This document shows, piece by piece, positions 62,125 to 64,000 of a stretch of 64,000 nt of DNA. The first letter of the stretch is position 1. The number at the start of each line of letters is the position of its first letter. A program made the position numbers and the translations under genes. The notes under the pieces were generated by a model, which was not told the DNA's origin, searched no databases, and worked only from the letters and a program-made list of their open reading frames with translations. Where the stretch lies: assembly GCF_001302565.1 (NCBI RefSeq), contig NZ_CP012750.1, positions 1,364,001 through 1,428,000 of the forward strand, in the 5' to 3' direction. The stretch comes from Glutamicibacter halophytocola (GTDB taxonomy: Bacteria; Actinomycetota; Actinomycetes; Actinomycetales; Micrococcaceae).

Positions 62125-63333
62125 TCAGAGGTATTGGCCCTTGCGGATGGCCTGCACCAGCTGCAAGTCCTCGTCGAGCACCAGGGCATCGGCGGCAAAT
62201 CCGTAATGCAGGGAGCCGACCTCGTCGGCCAGGCCGATCAGCGAAGCCGGGACGGTGGTCGCAGAGCTCACCGCTTGCACCAGGGGGACCCCGGCTGCCA
62301 CCGCATGCCGGAGCACCTGCAGCAAGGTGGAGGTGCCGCCTGCCAATGAATTATCGCTGGCCAGCCGGGCCTGTGAATCAACGACGTTGACCTGTTGCGG
62401 GCCAAGCGCGTACTGGCCGTCGGCAAGTCCCGTAGCTGCCATGGAGTCGCTGACAAGCAGGACATTCTCGGCACCGACCAGGCGGTAGACCAGGCGAACG
62501 GTATCGGGGGACAGGTGCACCCCGTCGGAGATCAATTCCACGAAGGCGTTGCGATTGGCCGCTTCTTCAAGGCAGGCCGCTACCGGTCCCGGTTCACGGT
62601 GGTGCAACTCAGGCATGCCGTTGAACAGGTGCGTGACCGTTGGGCGCTCGGTAAAGCCATCTACGCCGGCGCTGAGCAATTCTTCGCGGGCGTAGCGCAG
62701 CGAATCAGCGGCAACCTGGGCCGAGGCGTTGGTATGGCCCAGCGAGGGAACGACACCGTGGGACACCAGCTGCTCGATCAGCTCCTCGCTGCCCTCCAGC
62801 TCTGGCGCGTAGGTCATGGTGCGCAATTGGCCGCGGCTGGCGGACACCAGTTCGGTGACGAAGCCCGGATCCGGCAATTGCAGGTAGCGAGGGTCCTGGG
62901 CGCCGCACTGGGCTTCGGAAAGGAACGGCCCTTCGGCATGAATACCGGCAATGGCGCCGGACTCGGCAAATTCCGCCAGCAACTCGGCGGCTCCGATCAT
63001 GGAGTTCGGCTCCGCGGTGACCAATGAGGCAAGCAAGGTGGTGGTGCCTGAGCGATGGAGGTGCTCCAGGGCGCCGGTGATGCTGGAATGATCCGGTGCC
63101 GAGAAATCCGCGCCAAGGGCGCCGTGGCAGTGCAGGTCCACCAGGCCCGGGATGATGGTGGTTCCCGCTGCCAGCTCCCGGATTTCATAGTCGGCTGCAT
63201 CGGGCAGCGCAGCAAAATCATCTTTGTTGCCTGCGAAGCTGATTCGATCTCCATCCACGGCAAGTACGCCGTCGGTGACCTTGAGTCCATCGGAAATCAG
63301 GGTGGCGATAAGGGCGTAGCGCGTCGATGTCAT
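62125..63333 (-). CDS. nagA: N-acetylglucosamine-6-phosphate deacetylase
   Basis: Removes acetate from GlcNAc-6-phosphate in amino-sugar use and wall recycling. 402 residues; amidohydrolase-fold motifs GLVDLHCHGALGADF, AGIHAEGPFLSEAQCGAQDP (metal Glu), SLGHTNASAQVA, VTHLFNGMPELHHREPG and the catalytic Asp in LLVSDSMAATGLADGQYALG. It is followed convergently by the atp terminator. No nagB lies next to it within the window. Confidence 0.94.
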   Translation of the reverse strand: MTSTRYALIATLISDGLKVTDGVLAVDGDRISFAGNKDDFAALPDAADYEIRELAAGTTIIPGLVDLHCHGALGADFSAPDHSSITGALEHLHRSGTTTLLASLVTAEPNSMIGAAELLAEFAESGAIAGIHAEGPFLSEAQCGAQDPRYLQLPDPGFVTELVSASRGQLRTMTYAPELEGSEELIEQLVSHGVVPSLGHTNASAQVAADSLRYAREELLSAGVDGFTERPTVTHLFNGMPELHHREPGPVAACLEEAANRNAFVELISDGVHLSPDTVRLVYRLVGAENVLLVSDSMAATGLADGQYALGPQQVNVVDSQARLASDNSLAGGTSTLLQVLRHAVAAGVPLVQAVSSATTVPASLIGLADEVGSLHYGFAADALVLDEDLQLVQAIRKGQYL

Positions 63334-63356
63334 GTTCCCAGCTTAGAAGACAGAAC

Positions 63357-63379
63357 GCCCTGAGTCATCGACTCAGGGC
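63357..63379. terminator. Hairpin between nucS and nagA
   Basis: GCCCTGAGT-CATCG-ACTCAGGGC, 9 bp perfect, 20 bases beyond the nucS stop on the minus strand. T-run weak. Confidence 0.6.
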
Positions 63380-63398
63380 AATTGTTCTTAAAGCGGGG

Positions 63399-64000
63399 TT
63401 AGAAAAGCCGGCCGGCAGAGTCGTCGACACCGCGCATTGCGTCATAATCCAAAGTCAAGCATCGAATTCCGCGATCTTCGGCGAGCGTGCGCGCCTGTGG
63501 CTTGATCTGCTGCGCGGCGAAGATGCCGGTTACCGGCTTCAGCAGCGGATCGCGGTTGAGCAAATCCAGGTAGCGCGTGAGCTGCTCTACGCCATCGATA
63601 TCGCCTCGGCGCTTGAGCTCCACCGCGACGGTGGCCCCCTTGGCATCGCGAGCCAGGATATCCACCGGGCCGATGGCGGTCATGTATTCACGGCGGATCA
63701 GCTTGTGGCCGTCCCCGAGCAGGTCGATCTGTTCGGCCAGCAGGCGCTGGAGGTCTGCTTCCACGCCGTCCTTGATCAAGCCCGGGTCGGTGCCCAGAGC
63801 ATGCGCCGAGTCATGTTCGAAGCTGTGGAAGTTGATGGTCAGCTTGTCATCGGTCTTGGCGCTTGCCACGGTCCAGGTGGAAACGGCGCCCAGCGCTGCG
63901 GCATCTTCATCGGGTATTCCCTCGCGAAGGGTCAGTGGAGGGTTCATCCAGTTCAGCGGCTTGTAGCTGCCGCCATCGGAGTGGATGAGCACCGAGCCGT
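63399..64000 (-). CDS. nucS: Mismatch-specific endonuclease NucS/EndoMS, 5' end cut by window
   Basis: Cuts both strands at mismatches and replaces MutS/MutL repair in most actinobacteria. The frame is open to the window edge, reading [21 protein letters not shown], so about 30-35 N-terminal residues are missing. RecB-like nuclease motifs: [38 protein letters not shown] (metal Asp, then E-x-K). The C-terminus ends in GRLF, resembling the beta-clamp-binding tail known in this family. Confidence 0.94.
   Translation of the reverse strand, partial: GSVLIHSDGGSYKPLNWMNPPLTLREGIPDEDAAALGAVSTWTVASAKTDDKLTINFHSFEHDSAHALGTDPGLIKDGVEADLQRLLAEQIDLLGDGHKLIRREYMTAIGPVDILARDAKGATVAVELKRRGDIDGVEQLTRYLDLLNRDPLLKPVTGIFAAQQIKPQARTLAEDRGIRCLTLDYDAMRGVDDSAGRLF

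Overview
The window is chromosomal DNA of a high-GC Gram-positive bacterium, most likely a member of the Micrococcaceae (Arthrobacter / Glutamicibacter type). The basis is gene order and family content: prfB-ftsE-ftsX-smpB-ssrA, aroA-rsgA-hisN beside sigR/anti-sigma/bL37, the fused 2-oxoglutarate enzyme Kgd, lysA-hom-thrC-thrB-rho-prfA-prmC-tsaC-wecA-atpIBEFHAGDC, and NucS. Genus assignment is inference.

Layout. 1-5.2 kb: the N-terminus of an FHA-type protein (minus strand, off the edge), then a compact Tad-like pilus/secretion operon (ATPase, two TadB/C membrane proteins, a pilin-like peptide, three TadE-like proteins). 5.2-10.9 kb: RF2, the FtsEX division ABC complex with a coiled-coil M23 hydrolase, SmpB and tmRNA (tag AESKRTDFALAA). 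11-16.4 kb: a minus-strand operon aroA-rsgA-hisN-dtxR-crcB-crcB. 16.4-17.7 kb: the thiol-oxidative-stress sigma factor with its zinc anti-sigma factor, an exact GGGAAT-N18-GTT autoregulatory promoter, and a 24-codon gene for ribosomal protein bL37. 17.7-22.3 kb: an SGNH hydrolase and Kgd. 22.3-27 kb: two CNNM/CorC-type membrane proteins behind a structured leader, and a ZnuCB-like metal ABC pair. 27-31.2 kb: a DUF222/HNH endonuclease, a Fur/Zur regulator, a metallo-hydrolase, a sulfurtransferase and a HIT hydrolase. 31.2-40.5 kb: HrpA helicase, a three-gene ABC importer, small genes, a VIT-family transporter and tRNA-Arg(CCG).

40.6-47.2 kb carries argS and aspartate-family amino-acid synthesis. 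47.2-53.7 kb carries transcription termination (rho), translation termination (prfA, prmC), tRNA modification (tsaC) and the first lipid-linked step of cell-envelope glycan synthesis (wecA). 53.8-61.6 kb is the complete F1Fo ATP synthase operon. 61.6-64 kb has a DUF2550 protein, nagA, and nucS cut by the window edge.

Most of the window is conserved housekeeping sequence, so the items most worth a second look are regulatory. They are: an ATG-less conserved N-terminus of aroA with a probable AUC start; the sigR promoter positioned to make a second, N-terminally extended sigma isoform; a multi-branched leader ending in a hairpin over the ribosome-binding site of the first CNNM gene; a C-rich, G-poor stretch in the rho leader; and perfect hairpins in most gaps of the atp operon. 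No phage, insertion sequence or CRISPR array was seen.
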